From: Arthrobacter sp. S41
GTDB taxonomy: Bacteria; Actinomycetota; Actinomycetes; Actinomycetales; Micrococcaceae
Reading direction: 5' to 3'
Assembly: GCF_004320535.1 (NCBI RefSeq)
Contig: NZ_SIHY01000001.1
Span: forward strand, 2,170,001-2,234,000
DNA length: 64,000 nucleotides
The position numbers and the translations under genes are program-made. The notes under the pieces are model-generated. The model was not told the origin of the DNA, did not search any database, and saw nothing but the letters and a program-made list of their open reading frames with translations. The number at the start of each line of letters is the position of its first letter. Positions within the stretch are counted from its first letter, which is position 1. Below are positions 8,432-17,540 of the stretch, in pieces.

Positions 8432-8450
8432 TGACGTAAATTTTCCGTCA
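8432..8450. repeat. 19-bp palindrome, copy 2
   Basis: TGACGTAAATTTTCCGTCA: same element with one arm mismatch (T for G at the sixth base), centre ATT. It lies 150 bases after copy 1. Confidence 0.8.
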
Positions 8451-8505
8451 GTATCGTCCCCACTTCATCCCACCCTTTACTGCGGACTTTTCTCGTTGCC
8501 CGGCA

Positions 8506-8524
8506 TGACGGAAATTTTCCGTCA
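8506..8524. repeat. 19-bp palindrome, copy 3
   Basis: TGACGGAAATTTTCCGTCA: perfect 8-base arms, centre ATT. It lies 74 bases after copy 2 and about 105 bases before the MFS start, so it could overlap that promoter. Confidence 0.8.
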
Positions 8525-8628
8525 GTGAACGAGAGCTAGAGGATCCACATTAAACAGCTATCGCTGTCCTGACCGGCCAGAGTATCCTGTTGCTACAACC
8601 ACTGGCACCAACTAGAGCAGGTCACCTC

Positions 8629-10053
8629 ATGAGTGACGAGCAAACTGACAATTCGACACCGCCCGACAACGCGACGCGCGTGGTGCCGGCCGATGGTCAG
8701 CGTAGTTTTATGCATATTCTGATCAACACCGCGATCGCCAACTTCAGCACAAGCTTCCTGTGGTTTGCACTGACCTTCTGGGTTTATCTCGAAACTCAAA
8801 ACGTGATGGCTACCGGCATTATTGGCGGTGCGTTCATGTTGCTGATTGCCGTGTTCTCCATGGTTTTTGGCACCATCGTGGACAACCACCGCAAGAAGTC
8901 CGTGTTTGTATTCTCGGCAATGATCACCGCAGTCACGTTCAGCTTGGCCGGACTGATCTATCTTTGGTTACCTACAAAGGACATCCTGAATGTCGGCGGA
9001 TGGCAGTTCTGGCTCTTTTGCCTGGTGATCCTCTTTGGGGCCATCGTTGAACAGATGCGTGGAATCGCTCTGTCCACAACGGTCACGCTGCTAATACCCC
9101 AAGAACGTCATGCCAACGCCAATGGTCTGGTTGGCACGGTGCAGGGCATCGCGTTTATCATCACCAGCGTTTTTAGTGGTCTTGCCATCGGCTGGTTGGG
9201 GATGGGGTGGACGTTGGTCATTTCCATCGCGATGGTGGTGCTGACCATGCTGCACTTGGTGGGGATTTCGATTCCGGAAGAGGAACCTGAAAAGGAAGAA
9301 GGCCGCACCAAAACCAGCGATCTGCGTCTCGGATTCACCACGGTAATGGCCATCCCAGGACTGTTCGCGCTGATCATCTTCTCGATGTTTAACAACTTCA
9401 TCGGTGGCACATACATGGCGTTGATGGATCCCTACGGGTTGACCATCATGTCCGTCCAGTCGTGGGGATTGACCTTTGGATTAGCTTCCACCGGGTTCAT
9501 TGTTGGCGGTTTGTTGATTGCCAAATTCGGATTGGGCAAAAACCCGATTCGCACCATGCTCTGGCTGGTAGCAGCGATGGGTCTACTGGGCGCAACATTC
9601 ACGATTCGCGAATGGACGTGGCTCTACATCGTGGGAATCTGGCTGTACATGATGCTCATTCCAGCCGTTGAAGCCTCGGAACAAACAGTGATACAAAAAG
9701 TGGTGACTTTCCGCAGGCAGGGTCGAGTCTTCGGCTTTGCCCAGATGATGGAGGCCGCGGCCGCGCCGATTACCGCATTCCTCATTGCACCGCTGGCGCA
9801 GTATTGGATCATCCCGTACATGCGTAGCGACGAGGGAACTACGCAACTGGGGTGGTTGCTCGGCGACGGTCAGGCCCGTGGCATTGCCTTGATCTTCCTT
9901 GTCGGAGGGCTGATCATGATCTTGGTGGCATTCTTAGCTATGGGCACCAAGCAGTACCGCAAGCTCTCCACAATTTTCCAAGCAGAGGAGCCCACAACAC
10001 TTCAGGAGCAAGAACTTGGCAACAACCCAGAAGACCCTTCCCACCGACGTTGA
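8629..10053 (+). CDS. MFS transporter (exporter-like)
   Basis: A 474-residue inner-membrane carrier with about twelve hydrophobic helices in two halves. The loop between helices 2 and 3 reads IVDNHRKKSV, a degenerate MFS motif A (normally GxLaDrxGrrr). The overall look fits the MFS group of macrolide/siderophore-type exporters; the substrate is not readable. I chose the ATG at 8629 (MSDEQTDNSTPPD) rather than the one at 8590, whose extra residues look unstructured. The gene runs 38 bases into the next gene, so the two are co-transcribed. The upstream region carries three palindromes, possible operator sites. Confidence 0.8.
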   Translation: MSDEQTDNSTPPDNATRVVPADGQRSFMHILINTAIANFSTSFLWFALTFWVYLETQNVMATGIIGGAFMLLIAVFSMVFGTIVDNHRKKSVFVFSAMITAVTFSLAGLIYLWLPTKDILNVGGWQFWLFCLVILFGAIVEQMRGIALSTTVTLLIPQERHANANGLVGTVQGIAFIITSVFSGLAIGWLGMGWTLVISIAMVVLTMLHLVGISIPEEEPEKEEGRTKTSDLRLGFTTVMAIPGLFALIIFSMFNNFIGGTYMALMDPYGLTIMSVQSWGLTFGLASTGFIVGGLLIAKFGLGKNPIRTMLWLVAAMGLLGATFTIREWTWLYIVGIWLYMMLIPAVEASEQTVIQKVVTFRRQGRVFGFAQMMEAAAAPITAFLIAPLAQYWIIPYMRSDEGTTQLGWLLGDGQARGIALIFLVGGLIMILVAFLAMGTKQYRKLSTIFQAEEPTTLQEQELGNNPEDPSHRR

Positions 10054-10441
10054 TGTCCACGATTTCATCGCGGCAGCCACCCCAGCAAAGCGTCGGGTAG
10101 ATGGTGAAGAGCTGGAGCGAATTTTCAGTGAGGTCACCGGCGAGACTCCGGTGATGTGGGGGCCGAGCATTGTTGGTTACGGAACCTATACCTACGTTTC
10201 GCCGTCCAACCCAAAAAATACTGGCCTCTGGCCTAAAACCGGGTTCTCTCCACGCAAGGCACAGCTGTCCATTTATGGGCTAAAAGATATGCCCGAAGGG
10301 GCCGCGCTCCTGGAACAACTGGGTAAATACACCGAAGGTATGGGGTGTGTGTACGTGCGCAAACTAGAGGATATCGACCTTGAGGTGCTTAAAAAACTGA
10401 TCGCCATCGCCGCTTCACGCCCGGATCAAACTGCGGGCTAA
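10016..10441 (+). CDS. DUF1801-family protein (TTG start)
   Basis: A 141-residue soluble protein with the DUF1801 pattern: PVMWGPSIVGYGTYTYVSPS, GFSPRKAQLSIYGL, and a C-terminal KYTEGMGCVYVRKLEDIDLEVL typical of this domain. It starts at a TTG with AGGAG 8 bases upstream, inside the end of the MFS gene (38-base overlap), so it is probably translationally coupled to that transporter. Function unknown. It is a distant relative, not a copy, of the 113-residue DUF1801 protein at 6153-6494. It converges on the next gene with 20 bases between the stops. Confidence 0.78.
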   Translation: MATTQKTLPTDVDVHDFIAAATPAKRRVDGEELERIFSEVTGETPVMWGPSIVGYGTYTYVSPSNPKNTGLWPKTGFSPRKAQLSIYGLKDMPEGAALLEQLGKYTEGMGCVYVRKLEDIDLEVLKKLIAIAASRPDQTAG

Positions 10442-10461
10442 AGCGGGGACGGCGACCGGTG

Positions 10462-11571
10462 TTATTCGGCTTCTTCGAAGAAGGTTTCCACCTCGGTAAT
10501 ACCGGCGGAGATTACTGGCACCAGGCGTTCGTCGATGCTGTAGTTATCACCATCCTTGGTCAGTAGTCCATAGTTAGCCAGTGATTCCATGGCAGCCTGG
10601 GCTTCGGGCAGAACCGCGTCGTAAATCTTCGGTCCCACATTGCGGCGCAGGCCTTCAAGGTCGCCATCGCGTCCGGTAGAGGCGGTAACCAGCAGGTTGC
10701 GCAGCACCAGGTAGTGGGCCTCATCGCGCAGGGTGACGTCGAAGGCGGGGTTCAGGTGGGCCTGGACTGCGCCGACGGCCATCTCGAAGAGCAGCTGAGC
10801 GCTGCCGGCTTCAGCACCGTCCACCACCAGGTCGTAGGACTCTTCATCCAAGGTCATGACCGGGCCGTCGTAGGTGACGACGGACAGACGAGCTGCGCCC
10901 CAAACGTAGGTGAAGGCCAGCGGTGCTGGCTCATCATTGTCAAAGGATTCCGGGTCCACGCCAACTGCGCGCAGTACGCGGGTGCGTGCCGCGGTGGACT
11001 CTTCGCTGCTATCACTCATGTCCACCCCGTCACCCAGGGCCAGCGCGAAGGCTTTAACCTGCTTAAACAGTTCGGTGGCACGCAGCAGTTCGCAGATTTC
11101 CGCGTCGCTTTCGGCAAAGCCATCAAGGGTGTCCTCGAGCATTTCGCGCAGAGCCTGGAAGTCCTCGGATTCGCCCTCCCAGAGCTTGTTCTCTTCAACA
11201 AAGCTGAGGTAATCCAGCCAGGCGCTGAAGATCGGCTCCGGCGCCACTGCGTCGTCCAGGGATACCAGGTACTCGGCCAGGGTCTCGCCAAAGAGGTCAA
11301 CGTCGATGTTGTGCAGGTTGGAACTGTTGGCGCGCTGCGCGTATTCGCCGCCTACTGCTCCAACAACGTTGAGCTGGATGGACGCGGCGGTGGCGGCATC
11401 TTCTGGGGAGAAGGCCGGGACCGCGGTGGTGACCCAAGCGGTGTATGGCGCACGCAAGGATTCCAGATACTGCTCTACCTGAATGCGGTAAACGCTACGT
11501 CCTCGTGGTGCGGATTTTGCAGGGTTTCCTGCGCCGGAGTTCTTCTTACCTTGACGCTTTTTGCTGCCCAT
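10462..11571 (-). CDS. Hypothetical acidic protein with basic tail (paralogue of the 26540-28303 protein's N-terminal part)
   Basis: A 369-residue, soluble, strongly acidic protein with a Lys/Arg-rich first 20 residues (MGSKKRQGKK). I do not recognise a named domain. Residues 114-133 (IFSAWLDYLSFVEENKLWEG) line up, at nearly the same residue number, with VFTAWTVYLDFLLDSDLWAG in the pRiA4b-domain protein at 26540-28303; both share a basic start and a C-terminal LL/GL-x-x-G-x-x-Y-x-I pattern. It therefore looks like a version of that protein without the pRiA4b domain. The ATG has AAGGA 8 bases upstream. No partner gene is evident: the neighbours are convergent DUF1801 and divergent etfB. Confidence 0.7.
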   Translation of the reverse strand: MGSKKRQGKKNSGAGNPAKSAPRGRSVYRIQVEQYLESLRAPYTAWVTTAVPAFSPEDAATAASIQLNVVGAVGGEYAQRANSSNLHNIDVDLFGETLAEYLVSLDDAVAPEPIFSAWLDYLSFVEENKLWEGESEDFQALREMLEDTLDGFAESDAEICELLRATELFKQVKAFALALGDGVDMSDSSEESTAARTRVLRAVGVDPESFDNDEPAPLAFTYVWGAARLSVVTYDGPVMTLDEESYDLVVDGAEAGSAQLLFEMAVGAVQAHLNPAFDVTLRDEAHYLVLRNLLVTASTGRDGDLEGLRRNVGPKIYDAVLPEAQAAMESLANYGLLTKDGDNYSIDERLVPVISAGITEVETFFEEAE

Positions 11572-11737
11572 GAGTGATCCTTCGAGTTAGCGATACTGGT
11601 CTCGGTCTCAAGACTACGGTGCACCCACGATTTGCGGTAACCCACGCGCCACCATTGACCTGCCTGCGGTAATCGGACATGATGATCAACAGAGAAACTT
11701 GGAAGTCCTAGCATTTGCGGTACGAGGGAGAATCCGA

Positions 11738-12514
11738 ATGAAGATCGCCGTTCTAATCAAGGAAGTTCCGGACACCGGAGCGGACCGGGAACTGAACATG
11801 TACACCGGGCTGGCGCAACGTTCCGCCTCCGAGTCGGTGCTTGATGAAATCGGCGAGCGCACCTTGGAAGTGGCGCTCAAGGTGTTGGATGCAGATCCGG
11901 CAACTCAGATCACCGTGCTGAGCATGGGTCCAGAGTCCATTCAAGCCACGGTGCGCAAATCTCTGGCCATGGGTGCGGCCGCCGCCGTGCAGATCAGCGA
12001 CGAACAACTTCTTGGCGCGGACCTGGTTCTGACCGCGCAGGTCTTGGCTGCCGCGCTACGCCGGGAAGACTACGATCTGATCCTCACCGGGAACATGTCC
12101 ACCGATGGTTCGGCCGGGATGCTGCCGGTGATGCTCGCTGAACTGCTCAACCTGCCTGCGGCTACCTCACTGTCCGCGATATCAATCGCCGAGGGCCAGA
12201 TCACCGGAACCCGCGAGCTTCAGGGGGCTACCGCGCAGATTAGCGCCAAGCTTCCGGCCATCGCTTCGATCACCGAGGCCTTGCCCGATGCAAGATTCCC
12301 CAACTTTAAAGGCATTATGGCCGCCAAGAAAAAGCCGATCGAGGTGCTAACGCTTGCGGATCTTGGCGTTGAAGCACTGCCTACGGATACGGCTCGGTCC
12401 ATCATGCTTGCCGTTGAGCAACGACCACCGCGTGAGGCTGGCACGATCATGAATGACGACGGAGCGGCAGCGGCTGCGCTGGTTGAGTACCTGGCCAAGA
12501 ACAACCTGGTGTGA
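11738..12514 (+). CDS. etfB: Electron transfer flavoprotein beta subunit
   Basis: Small subunit of the EtfAB heterodimer, which carries electrons from acyl-CoA and other flavin dehydrogenases to the membrane. The 258 residues begin [14 protein letters not shown] and contain the family's [19 protein letters not shown] region, [20 protein letters not shown], and a C-terminal [14 protein letters not shown], all as expected for EtfB/FixA, and a usual length. I chose the ATG at 11738, with GAGGGAGAA upstream. It ends 14 bases before etfA and, with the cytochrome b gene, forms a three-gene unit. Confidence 0.92.
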   Translation: MKIAVLIKEVPDTGADRELNMYTGLAQRSASESVLDEIGERTLEVALKVLDADPATQITVLSMGPESIQATVRKSLAMGAAAAVQISDEQLLGADLVLTAQVLAAALRREDYDLILTGNMSTDGSAGMLPVMLAELLNLPAATSLSAISIAEGQITGTRELQGATAQISAKLPAIASITEALPDARFPNFKGIMAAKKKPIEVLTLADLGVEALPTDTARSIMLAVEQRPPREAGTIMNDDGAAAAALVEYLAKNNLV

Positions 12515-12528
12515 GCGGAGAAAAAATC

Positions 12529-13512
12529 ATGACAACTTTTGCCCCGGATTCCATTCTGGTGTTCCTCGAAACCACGTCCAACGGTGAGCTGGCCAGCAAC
12601 TACGCCGAACTACTTGGTGCTGCCAGCAGCATTGGCACACCGGTTGCGCTGGTGGCCGGAACTGAGGAAAAACTTCAGTCCTTCGCCACTCAGGCAGCTC
12701 AAGGTGGTGCCGCATCGGTACTGACCGCCAGTACCGGCTCCACCATCCTCAGCGCTCCATTGACCGACGCCTTGCAGAATGGTTATGACCTAGTCCAGCC
12801 CCAAGCGGTATTGTTGGGCCACACACTCACCTCGCGTGAGGTCGCAGCCCGTTTTGCGGTACGCAACAAGCTAGCGGTAAGCGTGGACGCGCTGGGTGTA
12901 CAACGCGATGAGCAAGGCATCATGGCCAGCCACTCAATTTATGGTGGCGCCTATTCAACTTTCAGTGCGCCCACCTTTGGTGCCCCGGTGATCACCCTCC
13001 GGGTGGGCAGTAGCGAGCTTCGTGCATCAAGCCAAGAAGCGAACATTACCGCCCTTGAACTGACCGCTGGTGATAGCCCAGAAATCGAAGTGCACGAGAT
13101 CCAACAAGCTACGAGCGACTCCGCTCGTCCCGAGCTGCGTACCGCCACCCGTGTTGTCTCCGGCGGTCGAGGTCTGGGTAGTGCCGAGCAGTTTGAATTG
13201 GTTTACCAGCTGGCCGATGCGCTGGGCGCCGGTGTAGGTGCCTCACGCGCAGCCGTTGATGCTGGCTACATTGAGCACGCAGCCCAGGTGGGTCAGACCG
13301 GTGTGGCCGTGGCGCCGCAGCTCTACGTTGCCCTCGGCATCTCCGGAGCCATCCAGCATAAGGCTGGGATGCAGACGGCAAAAACCATTGTGGCGATCAA
13401 CAAAGACAGCGATGCACCAATCTTTGAAATTGCTGACTTTGGCATTGTTGGCGATGTGTTCAAAGTTGTTCCGCAGTTGATCTCCGCGCTGGAAGCACGC
13501 AAGGCGCAGTAA
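12529..13512 (+). CDS. etfA: Electron transfer flavoprotein alpha subunit
   Basis: FAD-binding large subunit of EtfAB. The 327 residues show the C-terminal FAD domain clearly: [37 protein letters not shown], then [20 protein letters not shown] and [20 protein letters not shown], the standard EtfA signature. A GTG at 12511 overlaps etfB, but the ATG at 12529 with GGAG upstream is the better start. The stop is 2 bases before the next gene, which strongly suggests co-translation with the membrane cytochrome b protein. Confidence 0.93.
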   Translation: MTTFAPDSILVFLETTSNGELASNYAELLGAASSIGTPVALVAGTEEKLQSFATQAAQGGAASVLTASTGSTILSAPLTDALQNGYDLVQPQAVLLGHTLTSREVAARFAVRNKLAVSVDALGVQRDEQGIMASHSIYGGAYSTFSAPTFGAPVITLRVGSSELRASSQEANITALELTAGDSPEIEVHEIQQATSDSARPELRTATRVVSGGRGLGSAEQFELVYQLADALGAGVGASRAAVDAGYIEHAAQVGQTGVAVAPQLYVALGISGAIQHKAGMQTAKTIVAINKDSDAPIFEIADFGIVGDVFKVVPQLISALEARKAQ

Positions 13513-13514
13513 TC

Positions 13515-15236
13515 ATGAGCCCAACATCTAGTACCTTTCGCCAGGGTTTGCCCCGTGTAGCCGGTGGAGATCCGTGGCCGCCGGTTACCGAGGTAGTGCC
13601 TCAAGTCGAACCCGTTGCGCCGCCGGTAGCGGTTGAAAGCGATGTCGCGCCACAGGCCCCAGAAGTCACTTCCGAGGTTGTTGCTGACCTTGCTCCTGCG
13701 GTTATTTCTGATGTTGCTCCTGCGTCGGCAACACCTGCCAAGTCGCTACGCCAAGGATTACCCCGGATCGTTGATGGGCAACCCTGGCCTCCGGCACAAA
13801 CACTGGTTACTACCTCTGCCGCGGCGCCTGCTCGGTCGGAGCCAGTTGTTGCGGCACCGGTAGCCGATTCTGCTGCACCTGCTGAAGCTGAAGTCGAGCC
13901 TGACGCCGCTGCTGCAGAAGTTGCACCCGCGAGTACCACTGCCCTTGCCAGCCCAATTGCAACAGGTGGGGAAAGCGCAACAATCAGACGAGGGCTGCCT
14001 CGGGTAGCCGACGGTGAAGCTTGGCCACCAAGTAGTTTCATCGCTTCTGCTCCGTCGTCTCCTGCGTCGCCCGCTCCAATCCAGCCTCCGGTTGAAGAGA
14101 CGAAGACTATTGCTACGCCACCGGCACAGGTTGTGGATACCTCCGCGGCCCCGGTTCTGGAACCCCAAGCGCAGCCGGAAGTTATTGCGGCAACTACCGC
14201 ACCAGCACCAAGCCCAACAGAACAACCAGTCAAGGCGCCGGCAAAGCCAGCTGCACAAGCACCGGCTGCCGCGCCTTCAAAGCCAACTGCAACGCCAGCG
14301 CCAACGAAAACAGAGCCAAAACGCCATGGTCCATGGACCACCAAACAATGGGTTTTGGCTTCGGTGCTCGGTGCGTTCTGTGCCTTGGGCATGGCCACCG
14401 CGGTGGTCCTGGTGGCTCGCGGCATTGCCAGCATCGATGCAGTTGCCGCGTTCATCGATCGCTACCCGGGCGAATACCACCTGCCTGAGTCGGCTCCTGT
14501 TGGCGTTCCCGCATGGCTTGCATGGAACCACTTCTTCAACTTCTTCCTGATGGTGCTGATCATCCGTTCAGGAATGCTGGTCCGACACCAGAAAAAGCCG
14601 CCAGCCTATTGGTCATCTAAGCGCAGCCCTAAGGTCAGCATCAACTTGTGGTTGCATCAAAGCCTGGATTTGCTCTGGATTATCAACGGTTTGGTCTTTG
14701 TCATCGTGCTGTTCGCAACAGGACATTGGATGAGAATCATCCCTACGTCTTGGGAAGTTTTCCCGAACGCACTCTCGGCGGCTCTGCAGTATCTGAGCTT
14801 GGATTGGCCAACTGAAAATGGTTGGGTCAATTACAACTCGTTGCAGCAGCTGGCCTACTTCATCACCGTATTCATCGCTGCACCGTTGGCTGCAATCACC
14901 GGATTCCGGTTGAGTGCGTTCTGGCCTAAAAACCCAGCACTGAGCAAGCGGTACCCTATCGAGTGGGCACGTGCACTGCACTTCCCCACCATGCTCTATT
15001 TTGTCTTGTTCATACTTGTCCATGTGATCTTGGTGTTCTCCACCGGCGCTTTGCGCAATCTGAACCATATGTACGCTGCGCAAGGTTCGACCGATCCCAC
15101 TGCGTACGCGGACAACTGGGCAGGATTGCTCTACTTTGCACTGTCTTTGCTGGCCATCATCGGCGCATGGATTGCCTGCAGGCCGATGGTCCTTGCCTCC
15201 ATCGCACGGTTCTTCGGAAAGGTCAGTTCTCGCTAA
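13515..15236 (+). CDS. Cytochrome b-type membrane protein with repeat-bearing Pro/Ala-rich N-terminus
   Basis: 573 residues in two parts. Residues 1-270 are Pro/Ala-rich, likely disordered, and hold three copies of a 15-residue motif, RQGLPRV-x-x-G-x-x-WPP, at 9-23, 79-93 and 158-172. Residues 275-573 hold about six hydrophobic helices with histidines in helix contexts (H339 in WNHFF, H381 in LWLHQ, H489 in ALHF, H503 in LVHV), resembling cytochrome b561 / formate-dehydrogenase-gamma haem-b proteins. It starts 2 bases after etfA, so the simplest reading is a membrane acceptor for EtfAB electrons, replacing an ETF-quinone oxidoreductase. That role is inference; no iron-sulfur domain is present. 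Confidence 0.75.
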   Translation: MSPTSSTFRQGLPRVAGGDPWPPVTEVVPQVEPVAPPVAVESDVAPQAPEVTSEVVADLAPAVISDVAPASATPAKSLRQGLPRIVDGQPWPPAQTLVTTSAAAPARSEPVVAAPVADSAAPAEAEVEPDAAAAEVAPASTTALASPIATGGESATIRRGLPRVADGEAWPPSSFIASAPSSPASPAPIQPPVEETKTIATPPAQVVDTSAAPVLEPQAQPEVIAATTAPAPSPTEQPVKAPAKPAAQAPAAAPSKPTATPAPTKTEPKRHGPWTTKQWVLASVLGAFCALGMATAVVLVARGIASIDAVAAFIDRYPGEYHLPESAPVGVPAWLAWNHFFNFFLMVLIIRSGMLVRHQKKPPAYWSSKRSPKVSINLWLHQSLDLLWIINGLVFVIVLFATGHWMRIIPTSWEVFPNALSAALQYLSLDWPTENGWVNYNSLQQLAYFITVFIAAPLAAITGFRLSAFWPKNPALSKRYPIEWARALHFPTMLYFVLFILVHVILVFSTGALRNLNHMYAAQGSTDPTAYADNWAGLLYFALSLLAIIGAWIACRPMVLASIARFFGKVSSR

Positions 15237-15339
15237 CTTTGCCAATTCTTGCCGCTGACGCAAATTACCTCGCGTGCTTCACTCCCCTGCCGGTACGGTC
15301 GGTTAATAGAGACTGACGAATCAGAACAGGACGGCACTA

Positions 15340-15990
15340 ATGAGCCACCAGCACAATACCGAAGAACTTGAAGGCGTTGCCTTCTGGGAAAAGCACTACG
15401 GGCAATCGGAACGAGTATGGTCGGGCAAGGTTAATAAGGTCATTGAAGATCTGGTGGCTCCATTAACCCCAGGGACCTCCTTGGATATTGGCTGCGGAGA
15501 AGGCGGCGATGTTTTGTGGCTGGCGTCCAATGGCTGGCAGGCCACCGGGCTGGACATCTCCCCGACCGCGATCTCTCGCGCTGTTGAGGAAGCGAAAAAG
15601 CATGGAATTGATCCCAGCGCAGCACAGTTTGTGGCTTCGGATCTGGATGCGTGGGATACAAAGCAGAGCTTTGATCTGGTGACCCTGAGTTTCTTCCAGG
15701 CGCCATTCCAGTTCCCTCGCGCTGAATTCTTGCGCAAGGCTGCAAGCTTTGTTGCACCCGGCGGTCACCTGCTGGCCTTATCGCATGCGTCCTTGCCATC
15801 CTTCGCGCAGATTCCGGAGCATGAGCTGCCCATCTTCCCCAGCCCCGAGCAGGAACTTGAGGCGTTGGACCTGGACCCGGTGCAGTGGAGCATTCACACC
15901 GCTGAGCTTCGCGAACGCACCATCACCGCACCCAACGGGGAACCGGCGGTTATGGAAGATTCCGTGGTGTTTGTTCAGCGAAACAAATAA
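15340..15990 (+). CDS. Class I SAM-dependent methyltransferase
   Basis: A 216-residue soluble Rossmann-fold methyltransferase. The SAM-binding motif I is SLDIGCGEGGDVLWLA, followed by the acidic GLDISPTAI strand and then SFDLVTLSFF (motif IV region); the early FWEKHYGQSERVWSGKVN matches the N-terminal helix of the TehB / thiopurine-methyltransferase-like group. Substrate unknown; detoxification or small-molecule methylation is a guess. The ATG has AGGACG about 8 bases upstream. It ends at a strong hairpin shared with the rhamnose operon. Confidence 0.85.
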   Translation: MSHQHNTEELEGVAFWEKHYGQSERVWSGKVNKVIEDLVAPLTPGTSLDIGCGEGGDVLWLASNGWQATGLDISPTAISRAVEEAKKHGIDPSAAQFVASDLDAWDTKQSFDLVTLSFFQAPFQFPRAEFLRKAASFVAPGGHLLALSHASLPSFAQIPEHELPIFPSPEQELEALDLDPVQWSIHTAELRERTITAPNGEPAVMEDSVVFVQRNK

Positions 15991-15998
15991 GCATGAAG

Positions 15999-16029
15999 TG
16001 ATCCTCCAGCCCGCGGGGCTGGAGGATCA
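15999..16029. terminator. Bidirectional hairpin between methyltransferase and rhaB
   Basis: Perfect 14-bp stem (TGATCCTCCAGCCC / GGGCTGGAGGATCA) with a GCG loop, between two convergent genes. Confidence 0.85.
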
Positions 16030-16055
16030 GTGATGGTTTAGATTCCCACACGGAT

Positions 16056-17540
16056 CTAAACCAGCTTGAGCGCACTATCTGGTTGATAGTGACGCAAATC
16101 TACGGAACGGCGAACGACCGTACGCAGGTCTTCGGCCTTGTTGGTACCTTGCGTTATCACGTTCAGCTGCACCATCACATTGCCCAGGGCAGTGCATTCA
16201 ACCGGCCCGGCGATCACCGGTACCTGAGCGTGATCAGCGGTGCGCTGGCACAACAATTCGCCTTGAGATCCGCCGCCAACAATGTGGATGTCTGCTAACT
16301 CGAATCCACCTAAGCGTGCGGCTTCTCGCGCTTGGCGGGCAAAACTGGCAGCGAGGGACTCGATGACCACGCGGATCAACTCCGCACGAGATTCCGGCGC
16401 CCTACCACCGGCAGCCACAATCGCCTCGTTGATGCGTACCGGCATCTGCCCGGGAGCGAGAAACATCTTATGTTGCGGATCAATCAGCACCCCAGCAGCG
16501 GGCAGGATTTCGGCCTCTGTAAGGAGGCCACTCAACTGAACTTCAGGCCCTGCGGCCAACTTGTCTTGCTGATTCCAATAGCTCACCGACTCACTAAGCA
16601 AGAATGTGCCGGTAACGTTTTTGAGGAACCGTACCGACCCGTCCAAACCGAGTTCATTGGTGAACCCCGCCTCTTGAGCCTCTTGGCTCAGCACCGGTTC
16701 GCCCAGTTCTACACCGACCAGACCCCATGTGCCACACGAGATGTAGGCTGATTTTTCGCTGGTCAGCGGGGTCGCTGCCACCGCACTTGCGGTGTCATGC
16801 GACGCAACCGCCACCACCGATACCGGGTTTGAGACCCCAAATTCGCGGGCCAACTCGGGCAGCAAGGAACCCACTTCCTGACCCGGATGAATAATTGGAG
16901 CCAGCAAGTCGCCAACCCCGAGGTGCTGCACCAAATCCTCATCCCAGCTTTCCGTTCGCTGGTTAAGCAGCCCGGTGGTGGAGGCATTGGTCCATTCGCA
17001 GCGTGCATGGCCGGTCAGTAGCCAGTTGACGTAGTCGGGTACCAACAGCAGTTGATCCGCCTGAGCCAACCGGGAATCGCTGTGTTCCGCCTGCAGTTGA
17101 TACACAGTATTAAACGGAAGGTACTGCAGTCCGTTGCGCTCAAATAGTTCCGCGCGACTGAACTTAGATTCAAGATCAGGAACCGCCTGCTCATTGCGTG
17201 GGTCCCGATAGTGGCGCACCTGGCCTAGACGCTGACCTTCTTTGAGCAGTGCATAGTCCACGGCCCAAGAGTCCACGCCAATACTGGCGATGTCCGGACG
17301 CAGCGCAAAGGCCTTTTTCAGGCCAATACGAATCTGCGCCCACACCCCGTCAATGTCCCAGGCCAAAGCCTGGGCTGATGCGCCGTCTTCAAGCTGGTCT
17401 AACGGCGCCGGCCCGTTGGCAAAACGGTGGCAAAGGGTCAGCTGAACTTTCCCGTCCACCAGTTCACCAATCATGACCCGACCGCTAGTTGCACCTAAAT
17501 CAATGGCCGCAACCGGCCTGAGCTTAATCTCTTCACTCAT
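16056..17540 (-). CDS. rhaB: L-rhamnulokinase
   Basis: Phosphorylates L-rhamnulose to L-rhamnulose 1-phosphate, the second step of rhamnose breakdown. The 494-residue FGGY-family kinase starts AAIDLGATSGRVMIGEL (phosphate-1 loop) and contains SIGVDSWAVDYALL, RHYRDPRN, LPFNTVYQLQAE and, at the C-terminal half, IHIVGGGSQGELLCQ (adenosine site), matching RhaB rather than xylulo- or glycerol kinase. It overlaps rhaEW by 4 bases and is the last gene of the operon. Confidence 0.93.
   Translation of the reverse strand: MSEEIKLRPVAAIDLGATSGRVMIGELVDGKVQLTLCHRFANGPAPLDQLEDGASAQALAWDIDGVWAQIRIGLKKAFALRPDIASIGVDSWAVDYALLKEGQRLGQVRHYRDPRNEQAVPDLESKFSRAELFERNGLQYLPFNTVYQLQAEHSDSRLAQADQLLLVPDYVNWLLTGHARCEWTNASTTGLLNQRTESWDEDLVQHLGVGDLLAPIIHPGQEVGSLLPELAREFGVSNPVSVVAVASHDTASAVAATPLTSEKSAYISCGTWGLVGVELGEPVLSQEAQEAGFTNELGLDGSVRFLKNVTGTFLLSESVSYWNQQDKLAAGPEVQLSGLLTEAEILPAAGVLIDPQHKMFLAPGQMPVRINEAIVAAGGRAPESRAELIRVVIESLAASFARQAREAARLGGFELADIHIVGGGSQGELLCQRTADHAQVPVIAGPVECTALGNVMVQLNVITQGTNKAEDLRTVVRRSVDLRHYQPDSALKLV

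Larger units (their letters stand above)
8254..8628. other. Intergenic stretch with three palindromes
   Basis: 375 bases between the DUF222-HNH gene and the MFS gene. I see no convincing gene. It holds three near-identical 19-bp palindromes (listed separately) and presumably the promoter of the MFS gene. A short CCCC-atcga-GGGG element just after the stop is too weak to call as a terminator. Confidence 0.7.

Noticed and set aside
8282-8524. CRISPR-like array reading of the three repeats
   Set aside because: Only three copies, uneven spacing, each fully self-complementary and short; no cas gene nearby.
8274-8528. 84-residue plus-strand frame over the palindromes
   Set aside because: Ser/Cys-rich, no ribosome site, and it is shaped by the palindromes.
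13601-14455. Long minus-strand frame opposite the Pro/Ala-rich region of the cytochrome b gene
   Set aside because: Ala/Gly/Ser/Thr-rich mirror of a low-complexity coding region.
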